Part shown: one piece after another, positions 12,449 through 43,071 of the stretch
Position numbering within the stretch: position 1 is the first letter of the stretch
Layout of the letters: each line of letters opens with the position of its first letter
Origin: Thunnus maccoyii
Taxonomy: Eukaryota > Chordata > Actinopteri > Scombriformes > Scombridae
Reading direction: 5' to 3'
Assembly (NCBI RefSeq): GCF_910596095.1
Contig: NC_056544.1
Coordinates: 11,021,155-11,085,154, forward strand
Length of the DNA stretch: 64,000 bases
Notes under the pieces: model-generated
What the model was told of the DNA's origin: nothing
Seen by the model: only the letters and a program-made list of their open reading frames with translations
Databases searched by the model: none
Program-made: the position numbers and the translations under genes

Positions 12449-15400
12449 TGCAGGTGAAAGGCATCTAATGCATGTGGTTTACTGGCAGTCTATGTGTGGG
12501 CGGGTGAGATATCTGACCACCCATCTCTCTCACAACATTTACGTTTGTGCTGTTCTGTCTGTGTACTAATGGGACTTTTTTCTCTGCCTTCATTCCTCAG
12601 AGCCTGATTGTCAGGTATATTTCATGGCATGAAATGGAGATACATAGTTTAAATCCAGTTAAACAAGATTAAATCCTACATGCTATGGAGGACCATTTCT
12701 GCCAGAGAAAGAAAAAAGTGGGTGAAAAGTTAGATGTGATGGAAATCAAAATACGTAAGTAAAGAAATGTGACCTCCTAAATCAAAATCATTAGATAACA
12801 AGATTTACTAAGTCAAATGACAAAATCATGATTTAAGTCAACTAATTTTTTTTTAGTTTTTAATTTAATTGAGTAAGTCAAAGGTAATTGTAACCAATGA
12901 AGTCAAAATTACCCATGAAAAAATTATATAAAAATTTAAGCCAAAATTAATTTTGACTAACTATCACTCATTTTGAATTACCATGAGTATTTTTAATTTT
13001 TAGCACATGTAACTTCCTTTTCCTGGCCTAAATGAGCTTCCATCACATACAGCAAATGTTGACATCATAAATTCTAAGGTAACATTTACGGCTCTTCGCC
13101 TGGTGAGAAAATATCGCATCTCAGCAGCCGATACTATGACCAAACCCTAAACTGAGAGATGCAAGAATGGCATATGAAAAGCAGAACATGCTGTCCACCA
13201 CAGCTCGAAACCAAAGAGGTGAGAAAAAAAACGCTCTGAAACATCACAAAGGCATGTTTCATCATATTTGGAAGAGGCATCATTGAGAGCACAAGTGCAG
13301 ACAAAGTGCAGGTGGCAGGATGTCAGCGTTCATTTCTCACTATCGCTATCACTGCCCACAAGTGAATGACCGCATCCCACCTGTCTACAGGCTCTTGTTG
13401 AAGTTTTAGCAGAATTTCAAGGTTATACTCATGGGAGTTTACATTAAGAGAAGTGAAATAGCACACCTACGCCGTTTCTCTTAAATTGAAGCTGAGTCAA
13501 TTGGTCTAAAAATTCCCCAGAGGTATTTCCTTGAAAGTTCAAGATTGCAACTTGATACCTGAAACAATGCTGACTCATATTCACAACTCTTATGCATATT
13601 GTGCCTGAGTCAATCAGCCAAACAGTGTGAACTGTCTTGTGTGAGTGTGTATGTGTACAGACTCAGATATACTCAAATTTTCTTACATTTTTCATTTAAA
13701 TCTGCCCTCCAAATGTGAAGTTACAAAAGTGATCCCACAAATATGTACATAAACCTACATATACAGGAGTGTACAATAGAACATGTACATACTGTACTGT
13801 ACTGTACAAAGGTCACAGAGATCGACATATCTCGCAAAGATCAACATGTAAGATCAAATGTGTGTGTTAAAATATATTTTAAACACCACCAATTTGCATT
13901 TTTAAACAATTCATAAATTGCTTATAACACAATATATTGCCATTGCAAGCTGACTGTATTGGGTTGGATCCATGACAAGCTGTCATATAGTGGTGAGTAA
14001 TGGAGTCCATCAGTCATTTTGAATGCGTGCTGCTATGCACTTACATTACATCCCTTCAAGCAATTCAATATATCTTGTGTGTCAGCTACCAAACAGAAAG
14101 GTGTGACGGTACTCCAGTGGTGAAGAAGTAAATTGCCGAGCAGTGTACAGCTGGTTCATTTATAAAGGGTCCATTAAAGGTGATTATAGGGGTCCAGGCT
14201 GATTTAATGCGCTGTGTGGATTTTGAGGAGACAATGGATAACAGGGCACAAGTCATCTTCACCTTGAAGAATCCAGCTGATTTTGAAAGTTATCTCCAAA
14301 TATTTTAAAATAATTTTATCAGCTATCTTCTCAGTTTGGTTCTGACATATAGTCAGTAGAACTAAAATATAACATAAAAAACTTCAGCTGTATAAGATTT
14401 CTCAGTGTTAGTTTGAAGTCAATAATTCTGGGGTTGGAGTTGTTTTCCCAGTGACAGAGGGAGTGACGGTGACATTTACAATGCAAACCTGTTAAAACAT
14501 GTAATGCATGAGATATTTTATCAAAGGTCTTCTCAGAAAATCTTAATATATTTGCAATTCAAAAATGTTGAAGATGTTCAAAATGGTGCCTGTGAAATTT
14601 GACAGTCTGTGAAATCTGCTGCGCAAATTAAAAAAAAAGAAGCCTCTTAAAGGGAATAATTATGTTACACATGAGAACCAGACTGTATTGGTTTCTGATT
14701 GCTCTGTTTCTCATAAAACTGGCACATTAAAAACAAAACAATTCAACAAGCATGTGATAGATAATTCCTACCTCTATAGAGAACCAATATGTCATCACTG
14801 GTTGCCTTTATCCTGTATTTTCTGTCTCGTGGACGAGATCTGATGCAAGCACAAGAGTTCTAATGGGTGAGGCTATGGCTCTATTTTTATTTGGAGGAAG
14901 GCTACCGTCATTATGTGTCCTAAGTTTTCCCATGTGATCAGACTAGTAAGACCGGAAGCTTTTATTTCACTTCTGTTATCTGCTGACAGGAGAGGCAGAT
15001 GTGCAGAATTGGCCTGTGACAAAGATTTCTCAGAACGATGACTTCTGACACAATTGCAATTTTTTGTTGACTTTCCTGGGAGGCTATTGTTTTGTTCTGT
15101 TTTTTTTTTTTTTAGCTTGCTTTAGTGTTGATCTTGAATGCTGTTTTTTTTTTTTTTAACCAGTGAACAAGTATTAGTGTGTGTTATAGGTGTGTCAGAT
15201 TGCTATAAAGTTTGTATCTCAAATAAATTAAAATATATTTGTAAGGCTCCAACACAGCTTAAATGATGGCCTGATACAGAGAGCCAGGAGCGATCCATCT
15301 AATCAAATTCCACCAGCGCTCTCCACCCTACAAGACTCATCCTGCTTTGGCACAGCTGCAACCCCTCTGGCTGAGGGAGGAACACAGATCCAAAAACAGA

Positions 15401-17183
15401 AATGTCAAGAACAGCATGCCACAAAACCGTAATGATTCTAATAGAACTGCTGCCTGATCTGCTCATTTCTAATTAAAGTGTGGTATTTGTAGAGATTTAT
15501 CAGACAATCACTGCAACCATGCAGGCACACATACATTTTATGTGAAGTAATTACATATTAAGGCAAAAACAAACACTACAAGGTTGTTTTTCTTAGACCA
15601 AACTTTACTCAAACAGTTGATGTTTACAAAGAGTTGTACAGATTTAATGGTGCCTTGGATATAGGCCCAAATGAAACCAAATAGTTAACAGTGGCCATCA
15701 AATGGACATAGCTAAAAAGTTGTCTGCACACCACATCCTCCTGGGAAGCCAGCAATTTTCCATAATTCTCTACAGAAATGACTATTTCAAAGCAGGTACA
15801 AGGGACTCAACATGAAAGGAAACTTGCTTTACAAGTCTGAAAATGATCCTCTAACAATGTTTTTGTTTAGTTGGGATTGAACTATAACCTCTAGAGCTAG
15901 CTTTCATCAGAGAAACACCAAAAAATAACCCATCTTCATCTAATCTAAACTTAGTGGAGGCCATACGTCTAGAAAAATTTTAAATGTCCCCATGGCAGCA
16001 GGGAACAATAAGTGCTTTTTGCTTTAAGAGGGACTTGACCTAAATTGGCATTCGCACCATCCAGTCCCAAAGGAGCAAAGGAAAGCAAGCCTGCAATCTT
16101 TAACAGGATGTGTGAAAACCTATCAATATAATAAATATAAATACATCTGAGGTTTTCTACAGATTGTGAAAAGGACATGACAAAAATAGCTTTGTTCTCA
16201 AACTTAATGCAATTGCATAAATAAAGTGTAATCATAACATTAATTACAATAGTTATAATAAACCTTAAGCTTTAGAAAAAAAAACAAAGAACACTTGGCC
16301 CTTTTGAAATGTAAGGCTTGGGCCTATAAAACTTGCCTCGCTTTCTTCTATTTTCACAGTAGATGCACGTCGACACACCTTGGTACAGGTGAACTATGAA
16401 AGGAAATTCTCATGAAATATATAATGCATTCCATGAAGTACAATCTAAGGAAAAGATCAGTCAAAAAAAAAATCAGGTCCACACCTTACAGCAACAAGAG
16501 CTGACAGTGACCTTGAGATGTTATTTCATTTCTTTGGGGTTACAACTTAACAGAAATCTTGATTAATCAAATTGATATTGTAGTTAATAGCCGATTACAT
16601 GTACAGTTCCACCTGTTAAATTTCATGAGTGAAAAGCTGACCCAAGGTAATGCTTTCTTTAAAACCTCATTCCCAAGTGCAATTTTATGTCCTGCTGTTT
16701 ATGAAAGAAATATCACTGAAGTAGAAAAACTACTGTCCACCATGTACTGTGTAAAGCTGTATTTATACTTGACAGCTGCTAAATGTGGCTGTAGAGAAAA
16801 AACAAGCATCTTGTCTCAGTGGGATAGTCCAACCTTTTCCATATTTAATAATTCACTGATGGCTCCTTCCTGAGAAAAAGTGGAAAAAAAAGAAATGTAA
16901 GAAGAAAACACAATATACAGGGTGTGAAGGGAAACGGGAGGTCTAAGAACATTATTCAATGCACACAAAAGTCATTTAAAGTCCCAGCCGTAGTTTATAA
17001 ATATGTAGCCTGACAGGCCATGGAAGCAGAGGGGAGGGGGGGGGGGGTTCCTATCAGCAGCAGGCAGAAACAGGAAAGCCAGACCAGGAAGCAAAGACCT
17101 GGAGCTGCAGCTCTCTGTGGTGAGTTGATGAGGTGGAGGAGGAGAGGTGGAAAAGCAGGAGGAAAGAGAGAGAGAGACGGACG
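12449..17183. other. Intergenic DNA grading into the kdm4a 3' UTR
   Basis: AT-rich DNA, with two T-homopolymers near 15100-15160. The part nearest 17183 must be 3' UTR of kdm4a (minus strand), but I found no clearly best AATAAA on that strand, so the transcript end is undefined. A G-run at 17035-17048 lies within the presumed UTR. Confidence 0.5.
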
Positions 17184-33967
<16,784 letters not shown>

Positions 33968-34146
33968 CCCAAAACTCAATGGGAGCTCCTGCATATTGTA
34001 AAAAAGAGACATTTGTTATTTAATGATACATGATAAACCATAACGTTAATATTTTTTCAAGTGGAGACTCTTTGTTGCTATACACAGGCATTTTACACAT
34101 TTGTGTTTCATCACCGGACCATGGATGTATAACAAGCATGTATGTA

Positions 34147-34198
34147 TATCTATATATCTATATATCTATATATATATATATATAGATATATAGATAGA
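34147..34198. repeat. (TATC)n/(TA)n microsatellite
   Basis: TATCTATA units pass into TA and then TAGATATA units, forming a palindromic simple repeat in the kdm4a 5' UTR intron. Confidence 0.85.
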
Positions 34199-34199
34199 T

Positions 34200-34385
34200 C
34201 CATGCAAAGTGGGACATTAACTTTTTAAAATGTCAACATCTACCAGCCACTGACAGATAAATGTTCAAATTCACCAGCCACTCAATAGTAAATCATTATT
34301 TTTTGTCTGATCTACCAGCCACTTTCATATCTTACCAACATTTGGCTGGTGGCTGGCGTAATTTCTCACCCTGCATCCATGGATT
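34200..34385. repeat. Possible repeat with ACCAGCCAC motifs
   Basis: ACCAGCCAC occurs three times directly, and once as the inverse GGCTGGTGGCTGG. The region ends in TTTCTCACCCTGC, a pattern I associate with a dispersed fish repeat. Boundaries and family are uncertain. Confidence 0.4.
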
Positions 34386-34964
34386 TGTAACTGTATGGTA
34401 GCCTCGCCTGCTAACGGTAGCTCCCCTGCTAACAAGCTAAAGACATTAGCGAATCGTATTACGAAAACGAAATGACATACAGCATAGCATTAGCTACTAT
34501 GATAGTGAGCATGACGTTATTTGTTTTCATTGATATTCAAGTACGAGTTAGTCCTCGTCACGTACACGACAATGAGTTACACTTCTATGAGTGAACTTGC
34601 AGTGTTGTTTTCAAGACAACTAGGCTAGCGGGATAGGACTATTTCATGTGTGGCAAACTCCTCCACAGCTATAACTTGGGAAAGGCTAACTTTAACGTTC
34701 TCATCATAAATCCTCTATAATGTATCAAATTACAGCTAGCTTATTCCTAAACGCATTAGTCGACAATTGTTCCAGTTCAGTTTTAATAGACAATGCAAAC
34801 AGTACTAACTCTTGAGTCAGTGGTGCGAATTCTAGGAAATAGACGGGACCCCACCGCTACCATCGACATTAGCAGTTCCGGCTAGTTTAGCTATCAGATT
34901 AGCATTTTGAGTTAAGTGGAGTAAACGTGAAGGCCGTCAGCTAACACGACATGCAGATACTTAC

Positions 34965-35085
34965 AACCTGCTCCCCGGGTGATGAAAGAGTTTTCTCTTG
35001 CGATGCAAACACTTCGTAATCAACAGAAACAGCAGTTGTGAACACAGAAGAAAGACAGCTGGCTACCTAAGCCCTCTGTGAGTAA
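34965..35085 (-). other. kdm4a: Probable kdm4a non-coding first exon (5' UTR)
   Basis: A good minus-strand donor (GTAAGTATC) lies immediately left of 34965. The start-codon exon has an acceptor at 33989-33990 (TATGCAG), leaving 21 bases of UTR (33968-33988) before the ATG, so an upstream exon is required. The right end (transcription start) is only estimated. Confidence 0.55.
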
Positions 35086-35124
35086 AATCCATGAGTAGAT
35101 TACTATCCTCCATTACCGCTTCAA

Positions 35125-35189
35125 CGCATGCGCACGTACCGCGGATTTTGTTTACCACAACACGCATGGAACACGCTCAGCCAATCAGA
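35125..35189 (-). promoter_or_regulatory. kdm4a core promoter: NRF1-like site and CCAAT box
   Basis: CGCATGCGCA at 35125-35134 fits the palindromic NRF1 consensus, and CCAATCAGA at 35181-35189 is an NF-Y-type box. Both lie just upstream of the inferred first exon in a short CpG-containing patch. This is typical of a TATA-less housekeeping promoter; function is inferred from motifs only. Confidence 0.5.
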
Positions 35190-35677
35190 GGGCGAGTCTG
35201 GTGGCTTTAAATCTCTTTAAAGCTAATCTTTTTGTAAAAATTAATTTAATTCACAGAGATATCGTCTAGTTTTGTGGTAACTTTTGATTTTAGAGATAAC
35301 TGGAGAGGGCGGTTTTCTAATATTCAAAAAATGAATGATCCAGCAAAAAGATGTCCCGGCAATTCAGAACAGATTTTGGGTTGTTTCAAACACATTAAAA
35401 TTAATGTTAGTAATGTTTCAACCATGGTTTCAACTCAACCATCTGTTCTTACTGATCACAAGGTTTTTCTTTAATATTTAATTTTTGTGCTTCTGGCATT
35501 GACAGACAAAGCGTACTAAGAATACTAAATGATTACAAACTTAAGAAAAGAGTTTTTATTTATTTAGACTAATTATGGAATATAATCTGATTATATCATT
35601 TGTGTGTGTGTATGTATGTAGGTGACATAATGAATACAAAATAAATTAAATATGCAGTAGTCTTACCTACATATGTA

Positions 35678-35757
35678 TACAGTACCAGTCGAAAGTCAAG
35701 ACAGCCCCTCACTCATTTGAATGAGAAAGTGTATTCAAACCTCTGACTGGCACCATA
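35678..35757. mobile_element. 80-bp foldback with Tc1/mariner-type ends, copy 3
   Basis: TACAGTACCAGTC at the left and GACTGGCACCATA at the right, with diverged arms and a central TCATTTGAATGAGAAAGTG like that of the other two copies. The most decayed of the three. Confidence 0.7.
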
Positions 35758-35899
35758 CATACACACATACAAATACACATCCACATACATACATACATAT
35801 ATATACTGTACATATACACTATATATATTGTACATACACATACACACATATATATACATAAATACTGTATATACACATGTATATACACACATATACATA
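35754..35899. repeat. (CA)n/(TA)n-rich microsatellite
   Basis: Interrupted CATA, CACA and TATA units directly follow the foldback copy 3. Confidence 0.85.
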
Positions 35900-36365
35900 G
35901 GATGGAGGAGTGTGTGGGGTGGGATGGCGATGGTGGTGGGCCTTCACAGCTGTTTTATCCTGTTATACTCTTTAATTATTGCCACCAAAAATAGGTGGTG
36001 CTGCACAATTTCAAGTAATAATCATTAATTCATAGTAAACTTTGTAGAGGTTTACATGCAAATGTTGTTGTTACAAGATGCACTTTTAAGTGTTTATAGT
36101 TAAACAGCCCAGCTGTATAGACATCTAACAGATGAACAGATCTAGTCTACCTACTTTTCCCCCCCAAATTGTCTTTTTGTTTGTTTGTTGTTTTTTTGTT
36201 TTGTTTTTTTGATTTTTAGTTTTTTAATTACAAAAGTGTCATCTTCAAATTTTCAATTCATAATGACATATTGTAATTCTGTTACATCCAACACTCCCTG
36301 AGGAAAAACATACTACATTACTGCACAGAAACAAACAAAAACACCTGTAGACTGTGAACATCAGT

Positions 36366-36371
36366 TTTATT
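36366..36371 (-). terminator. abhd8: Candidate polyadenylation signal of abhd8
   Basis: TTTATT on the plus strand is AATAAA on the gene strand, followed on that strand by T/G-rich sequence. It would give a 3' UTR of about 2.07 kb after the stop codon at 38440-38442. Nearer alternatives cannot be ruled out. Confidence 0.4.
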
Positions 36372-38439
36372 TCATGCCAGGAAAGGCACATTCATACACT
36401 GAATCCAACTGTTTTGATAGGTTATATAATGTTATATGCATCTACATTCAGGCAGTGCATATATTATGATTCCCATGAATAAATGCAACAGTAACATTAA
36501 CACATTTTGTTAACCACAAAAAGATATAGCACATTGGAGCACTGACAATTTGTATATGCACACTTTTAGCATAAGAGGAAGTACATGTGCACCCTGTAGT
36601 CCATACAGTTTTACTGACCTTTTACATCAAAGGAGACATACGTATAGTACAGTACATTGCATCAGCAGCACTTGTTGGTTTTTGGAAAGGTCTGGCATCA
36701 GTGCCAGGTCAGTTTATTTCCACTCTATTTCTCCCTATTTTGTTCCAGTTGCATAAGACCGGTCATGTTGCATCCATTCTGTCAAAATGCATATATAACA
36801 GACCAACATGGTGAGTATGAATGTCCCTCTTTCTAAAGGGACTTTCTCCTTTGGCTGACTCATATTTGATTCTAAGCATTGGACACCCAGTTTCAAATTC
36901 ACCAGTTACACCTTCCGCAACTGATAAGCATGGTCTGAGAGCATATTAGACTGTGCTTTAACTCGCACCTTACAGTCCCAGTATGGGACAAAGCAACACC
37001 CATGAATGAATGTCTTTCACTGAGCAATATGTTTAGCTCATTCTTTCAGTCTTACACCATTACATGAACAGGGTGGACTGGAGAGTAGTAGGGGAACACA
37101 CTCTGGTTTTGCATTAATCAGCTAAGAGACACAACAGCTTGAAGTACAACCACAAATTATTATGGCAGTTGCTGTTATTTTAGATTAAAGGCAAAGTAAT
37201 ACTTACACATAAAGAGGAACACCCATTTGATTAAAGAGAAGTGCACTGGGAAATTATCAATATGACAATATATTGCAACTCTCTCTTATTCTGAGCTCAT
37301 GCAGGGTCCTGGTACTTTGCATCCTTTGGATATTAAACACTATTGAAGGAGAATGGGCTGTTAGAATAAAGGAGGACAACCTTTTGGAATCCATGTCTGT
37401 TTTTGCAACCATTTCACATAGATCTCTCATTGAATATTATTTCATTTTCATGCAACTATGAACTGATGAATTGGTTACATTGTGCTTAACATAGACACAC
37501 ATAGCTTTTTGGTTTTAGAGTTTATATAAGAGTTCATTATATGGAAAATAAATGGCTCTAATTTGGAAATAGATGAGCCAATTTTATTGACAAAAGCTGT
37601 GACTGAGTCTTCATCTTTCAGATAGCGTACACTGCACAGTGCTTGAGTTAGTTATTGGGAGGCTGGATTGCAGGTGAGCCATGAATTAGTGTCTCTGCCT
37701 CATGCGTAATGTAATTTAAATATGCATTTAGTGCAATTATTAATTACATTTTGCATGTATATATCTACTGTCTTTAACCAATTTCCCACTACCATCCAGT
37801 CAGTTTTAATAATAAACTATCATTATCAACGCTTACATTTCATCATAAGCTGTCCTTCATCATCATACTGGCAAATCATACCTGTGATATTTCTCAGTTT
37901 ACTACATATTACTTTGCCAGTTTTCCATTGAAAGCAGATGTAAGAGGGGCCCGATGCTAAGTTAATAGCCTCTTCATAAAGGTAGAACAGAAGCTCTGCA
38001 GTACTTTACAGAATATGTAAGACAAAGGCAAGGAAATTCAGACACCATTTCTTGGATTTTATGCCTCTTGCATCTTGTAGTAGTCAGTTCTTCACCAGAA
38101 ACATTTCAAACACAAATCACAAATGGACATAGTCCCTTTGACCTCCAGATGTTGTGTCATTTTGCGAACATCGTTTGATGGAGCACAAACTCAAATCAAA
38201 AAGCAAAGCGGAAACTGACTGTGTATTTGCATCCGTTCCTCTCATCTTTATGTTCTGTCCATCATTCTCTACTTGGCACAATGCCATAAGTCCTGCTTTA
38301 TCTTGGAGCACCAGTGGCCGTCCGCATCCTTAAGATGTGGCCCTGTATATAACAGCTCTCAGCCTAGGAGCAGCCTTAAGAACACATGTCGAAAAAGGCC
38401 TTCTGCTTGGTTCTGTGATGAAACCAGACTCCTTGTTGG

Positions 38440-40316
38440 TTATTTGTCCATAAACTTATTGATTTTCATTGTCTGGAGAGTGTCACTGACAGTCTTCTCT
38501 ATGTCTGTCTTGCAGCTGTCTTTTCTGGACATGTCAGGCTCCCATAGAAAGAACTCATGGAGGAGGGTGTTGACGGTGTCAGGACACTCCATCATGACCA
38601 TGTGACTTCCTTCCTCAATTACTTTTAGGAATGCAAACAGGAGGATCTAGAAAGGCAGCAAAAAATGAATGCAGAACTTTACAATAGGTCAAACTAAACT
38701 ACAAAGAAGACACTTAATCTTAAATACCACATCAGAAATTAACATGGATTCACATAAAAACATGAAAATGTGATGTACCTCTGCCATGCGCTGGTCCTCA
38801 TCCATGGGCACAAACTTGTCACACATGCCATGAACCAGAAGGATGGGCACAGTGAGCTCAGCATGGTAGACCTCATCCCCCTCAGGCCAGTACTGGCCAC
38901 TCATCATGGCACGCAGGACAAATGGAGACACATTGAAGGCATTTCCCTGCTTCAGCAACTGCTTTTCTTTGGCACCCTGACGGGCAAATCCAGCTCTAAA
39001 GACAGGGAAGCGAGAGGAGGTGTTACCTGGAATGCTAGAATGTTTTTAAATGCTTGACACATAGCAATGCTATTTTGTCTGTGGTGAGGGAAGCTACTAC
39101 AGTATGTGTCATTATTTCTAGTGGCAATTTTGGCACCATATACAAATGCAGCTCTTACTTGAGGAAGCTCCATGCCAAACAGGGTGACAGACAGTGAAGG
39201 ACACAAGATGGCAGCTGGAAGATGGAACAGAGGCTTGGCTCCAGAGCTGTGGGACCCCCACCATTGATCATCACCACCTTATGGACAAGGTCAGGATATT
39301 CGTGGGCCAGGAAGGTGCAAAATGACACTCTGCAAGACATAATTGTATGGGTAAAGGGTGTTAAAAACTATGAAGAAATAAAGTTTAAATCAGAGTAAAG
39401 AAATCACTTTGATCATCTTTAGAATTGCATCAGATAGATCCAATAGTTAATGATTTATAACAAAAGCATCTCACAAATCCTAAAGCACTCACCCATATGA
39501 GTGGCCAATGAGAATGTTGCGTTTACGTGCATATCTCTTAAAGATGGCACGCAGGTCCTCTGCCAGGGCATAGAAAGTATAAGCTGCTGCAATCTGTGGG
39601 GCAGTGCTGGCTCCATGGCCCGCCAGGTCCGGCGCAATTACCTCATAGCCCAATCGGGAGAAGAAGTCCAGTTGGCTGCTCCAAATGTCCAGTGAGCCTC
39701 CCACCCCATGCACGAAGAACAGCGCTACGTCCGAGTGTGTCCCTTTGCAGCTTGAGATCACCCTCTTTGAGTCGATTAGCACTGTGCGCTTGGGCTTACG
39801 GCGACGACGGCGAGGAGGTGGAGCAGGTTTCTGTTCCCCAGGGGGTGGAGGAACTGGGGGAGGTACAGGATTGGGGTCAGGAGAAGAGGCCATTTCTTTG
39901 TAGTCAGCCAGCTCCACCTCCACAGTGCTACAGGGTTCCAGATCCCCATCCTGACACTGCAGGATCTCAGAGTGCAACACATCACCGAGATTCTCAATCA
40001 CCAGCTGGCCGTTGCGGTAGACGGTGATCTTCCTCTTGCAGTGGACACTGCTGCCGGTATTGCTCTCCTTATTATAATCCTCAGGAGAGCTGTCATCATC
40101 GCAGCCACTGTCCGTCTTCTCCTTGCCTGCAACTTGCTCTTCTGTTACTGTGGGCTGACGCTCAGGGATGATATGCCGCACCCGCAGGACTCTCCCAGGT
40201 TTCACCTCCACAAACTCAAAGCCATCAGAGGGTTCTGATGACTCCAGGGGCAAGACCAGACTGGCAGCCTTCCCAGTTAGGCAGCACAGTATCCCTTCCG
40301 TGATACTGGTCAGCAT
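38440..40316 (-). CDS. abhd8: Alpha/beta hydrolase domain-containing protein 8, 4 coding exons
   Basis: Member of the alpha/beta hydrolase superfamily, substrate not established. Coding exons: 40316-39493, 39329-39159, 38995-38779, 38646-38440; they join in phase to 472 residues plus stop (human about 439). The start [13 protein letters not shown] matches the human N-terminus MLTGVTDGIFCCL. Residues 145-177 are Pro-rich, then Arg/Lys-rich. The hydrolase fold follows, with oxyanion motif HGVGGS (203-208), nucleophile elbow GHSYG (S273), acid D391 (HGMCDKFVP) and base H419 ([10 protein letters not shown]), a complete catalytic triad. The intron after GHSY splits the last Gly codon of the elbow. 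The C-terminus (HKINKFMDK-like, Lys-rich) differs from human. Neighbour mrpl34 is divergent, as in human. Confidence 0.95.
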
Positions 40317-40325
40317 GGTGCTTCC

Positions 40326-43071
40326 CTGCATAACATCAATAACATCAAACATCAGAAATAATGACAAATACGTGATGCAAAGATATAACAAAGCTTATCA
40401 TCACTCAGATGTTTAATTTGTAATATAACAAAAAACACATTATGTCTAAGCACAAAATAGAGAAAGAGACAATGCCTGAATCAAGCAATAGGTTTGTGAG
40501 GCTTATTACCTGACTCTTTCAGTATTCATTATATGGAACATTTTACAGTTTTTAAATAGGTTCAAGTTTATTTCCTGATGCAGTGTTTGCAAATGTCAAC
40601 AGCTCAACAGGAAGAAATTGGGACCCAGCTTGGTTCCTATGAAACTGGACCAAAGCTGTTTCCTAGCAACGCAGTTACAGTGAAATGGTCTTCTTTATCC
40701 TTTCATCAGTCCACAGCCAATGTTGAGTAAACTGAAACCTGCCAATAGCAAGGATGCTTTCCATTTAATAGAATCCAGACTGCATTGCAAATTCAAAACA
40801 CCATATCCAGTGTAACTCTAGCCTTTGTAAAGCCTTTATAATACACTCACCTGGGTGAAAAAGCAGCTTAACATTCAGAGATCCCAAGTTCATGAACAGA
40901 CAACATAAAAACAGCACTTGTCTCATAGTTTCAATGTCAGTGAAGACTCACTATTCACATGTTGACCTAGACGTTTGCTATTAATAACCCTTCCTTTTGA
41001 CACGGTCAGAATCAGGATATATATAAATAGAAAACATCAGTCATTGGGGTATGACTGTGCATACAATATCTCTCATAATAAAAGGATAGCAGTTCCCTAA
41101 GCTATACTGTTTCCAATGGAGATGAGAGAAAAACAGTCTTTGTTCTCCTGCTCAGGTCCAGTCACAGCTGAACTGCATTTAACCAGTCATGCAAATAAAG
41201 CAACATTAGTCTTCACTTTGCATATGAAGGCAAACGGATTATCTCTAGGAAACAGAGTGGGAAGAGTCACATCTACATGGCAAGGCTTCATTGTTTCCGG
41301 GTTACAGAAACTAAAACAGAATGCAGTATGAAGATTACTGCAGAGAGGGCAGATTACAGTTTATTGCTCATAGTATATCATGTAACATGTTGTTTAGATC
41401 ATGATTATGTTTCAGTCATGCTTCTGACTTCACATATTTCATAGGAATACATAACGTGTGAACATGCCAGGATGTTGTTGATATAAAATGTAATAAACAT
41501 GAATGGATTGAAGTGTATTTGTTGAGGAACATCATCTCATCTGATCTCATTCAGATGTAGATTCATATTTTATTTTTAGCCATTATTCAGACACTATCAA
41601 TGTAATAAATTCATAATGAATAGTACATTTGTATCTGTGATCTATCTTTTATCTTTAAATGAAGAGTGCTTCAGAGACTGGCACTACTGCAAGGGAAAAT
41701 TAAGCTTGTTTACCAACTGAATCTCCATATCTGCAAAGAAGAGTTCATTAACATATTAAAATGGATGAAGGGTCAATGCCTGAAAGACTGAATGGAGAGA
41801 CCAGTATGTGTGTGCATGCATTATGTGTGCATGTGGCAATGCATCTATGTGTGTTGTTGTTGTTGTTGTTGTTGTTGGCAGTGGCAAGATGGTCTGAAGG
41901 TCAGTGCATCAAATGCTATCCAATTACACCCTGGAGCCGAGTGAATGTTGACTGACTGTCATGTCTTTCCACAGATATCAAAATGGAGAATCGGCACAAG
42001 AAGCAAACAGACACTCCAAACTGCAGCTGGATTCAGCTGTCACTCTGAAAAACTGCAGCAAGCCTTGTTTTATACTCAAAATGTGTTTCATATTTTGGCC
42101 AATACAGGTTTTTCATGCCACATTAACTACAACTAGAACATGATGAGGTAAAGGTGTACACAGTAGGGGGTCCTAAATAAGAGGTGGTCACTTGTGACAG
42201 TGGTGAACATTTGGCACTTAACCTTGTGTAACTGCTTCGCTGACCCTGAGATGCCACCACACCTCATCAACACAAAACTAACTACAGCAGCATCCATCCA
42301 AAGCCCTATCATTTAAATCAGTGATTATCCTGCTGACCTACTATCAATAAATATGGTCAAGCAGGACTTGAATGTGAGTGAGAGGAGCACAGTGACCACT
42401 TCCTGGAATCCACAAACCCAAACAGGCTGAAGGTTACTCAGCCATGTTAATTTTTGTCTGCATTGCAGAATATATAGGTTGATATGTCTGCCAAGTCTTA
42501 CAGTAACACACATTAGGTACATAGTGTGCTGCTCTATATCCAAAACATGGGTATACACACAGCACAATGCGGTGCAGTCTGACATGACATCTGCGCACGA
42601 AATGTATATTGCAAAAAATAAGCCCATTATATGATACTTTCTGTTAAAAAGGTCTAATGCACAAATGTCCTATTGCTTAGCTGGTTCAACAAGCTTATGG
42701 CTTTCAAAACATCACGCCATAACCGCAGTAGGCTGCAGGTTTCAATAACATGTCATAAATCAATCATATTTCTAATAGTCACATAAAAATAAGAACTATA
42801 AAAAATAAAGAACTATGTTACGTTACAATTGCAATGAATATGTCCAAATTACAGCACCGCATAACAAATAATTGAAAGATAAAAAATAGTGCGCAGGTTT
42901 AGGCCATAATTGCCTCGCTTATATTATCGATAGATCTATTATTTTTGCGCTGTCGCAGGACAAATGCATGCAGTTATCGTGCACTGTTTATTGATGCTTA
43001 TCATTTTTCCCCCTTGCACAATAAACATTAGCTAATTAGACAACATAATGTAAAATAAATCGATTCCTTAC
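40326..43071 (-). other. abhd8: abhd8 5' UTR intron (inferred)
   Basis: AT-rich, with a (GTT)n microsatellite at 41853-41877. No exon recognised inside. Open frames at 41116-41331 and 41761-41955 have no recognisable content. Confidence 0.4.
41853..41877. repeat. (GTT)n microsatellite
   Basis: Eight GTT units. It lies in the inferred abhd8 5' UTR intron. Confidence 0.9.

Larger units (their letters stand above)
35190..36365. other. Spacer between kdm4a promoter and abhd8 3' end
   Basis: No gene recognised. It contains the third Tc1-type foldback, a TA/CA-rich microsatellite and a T-rich stretch near 36176-36215. A 66-codon frame at 35274-35474 has no support. Confidence 0.5.

Noticed and set aside
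39596-40027. 143-codon plus-strand frame opposite abhd8 exon 1
   Set aside because: Antisense shadow of a GC-rich coding exon whose minus-strand frame clearly matches ABHD8.
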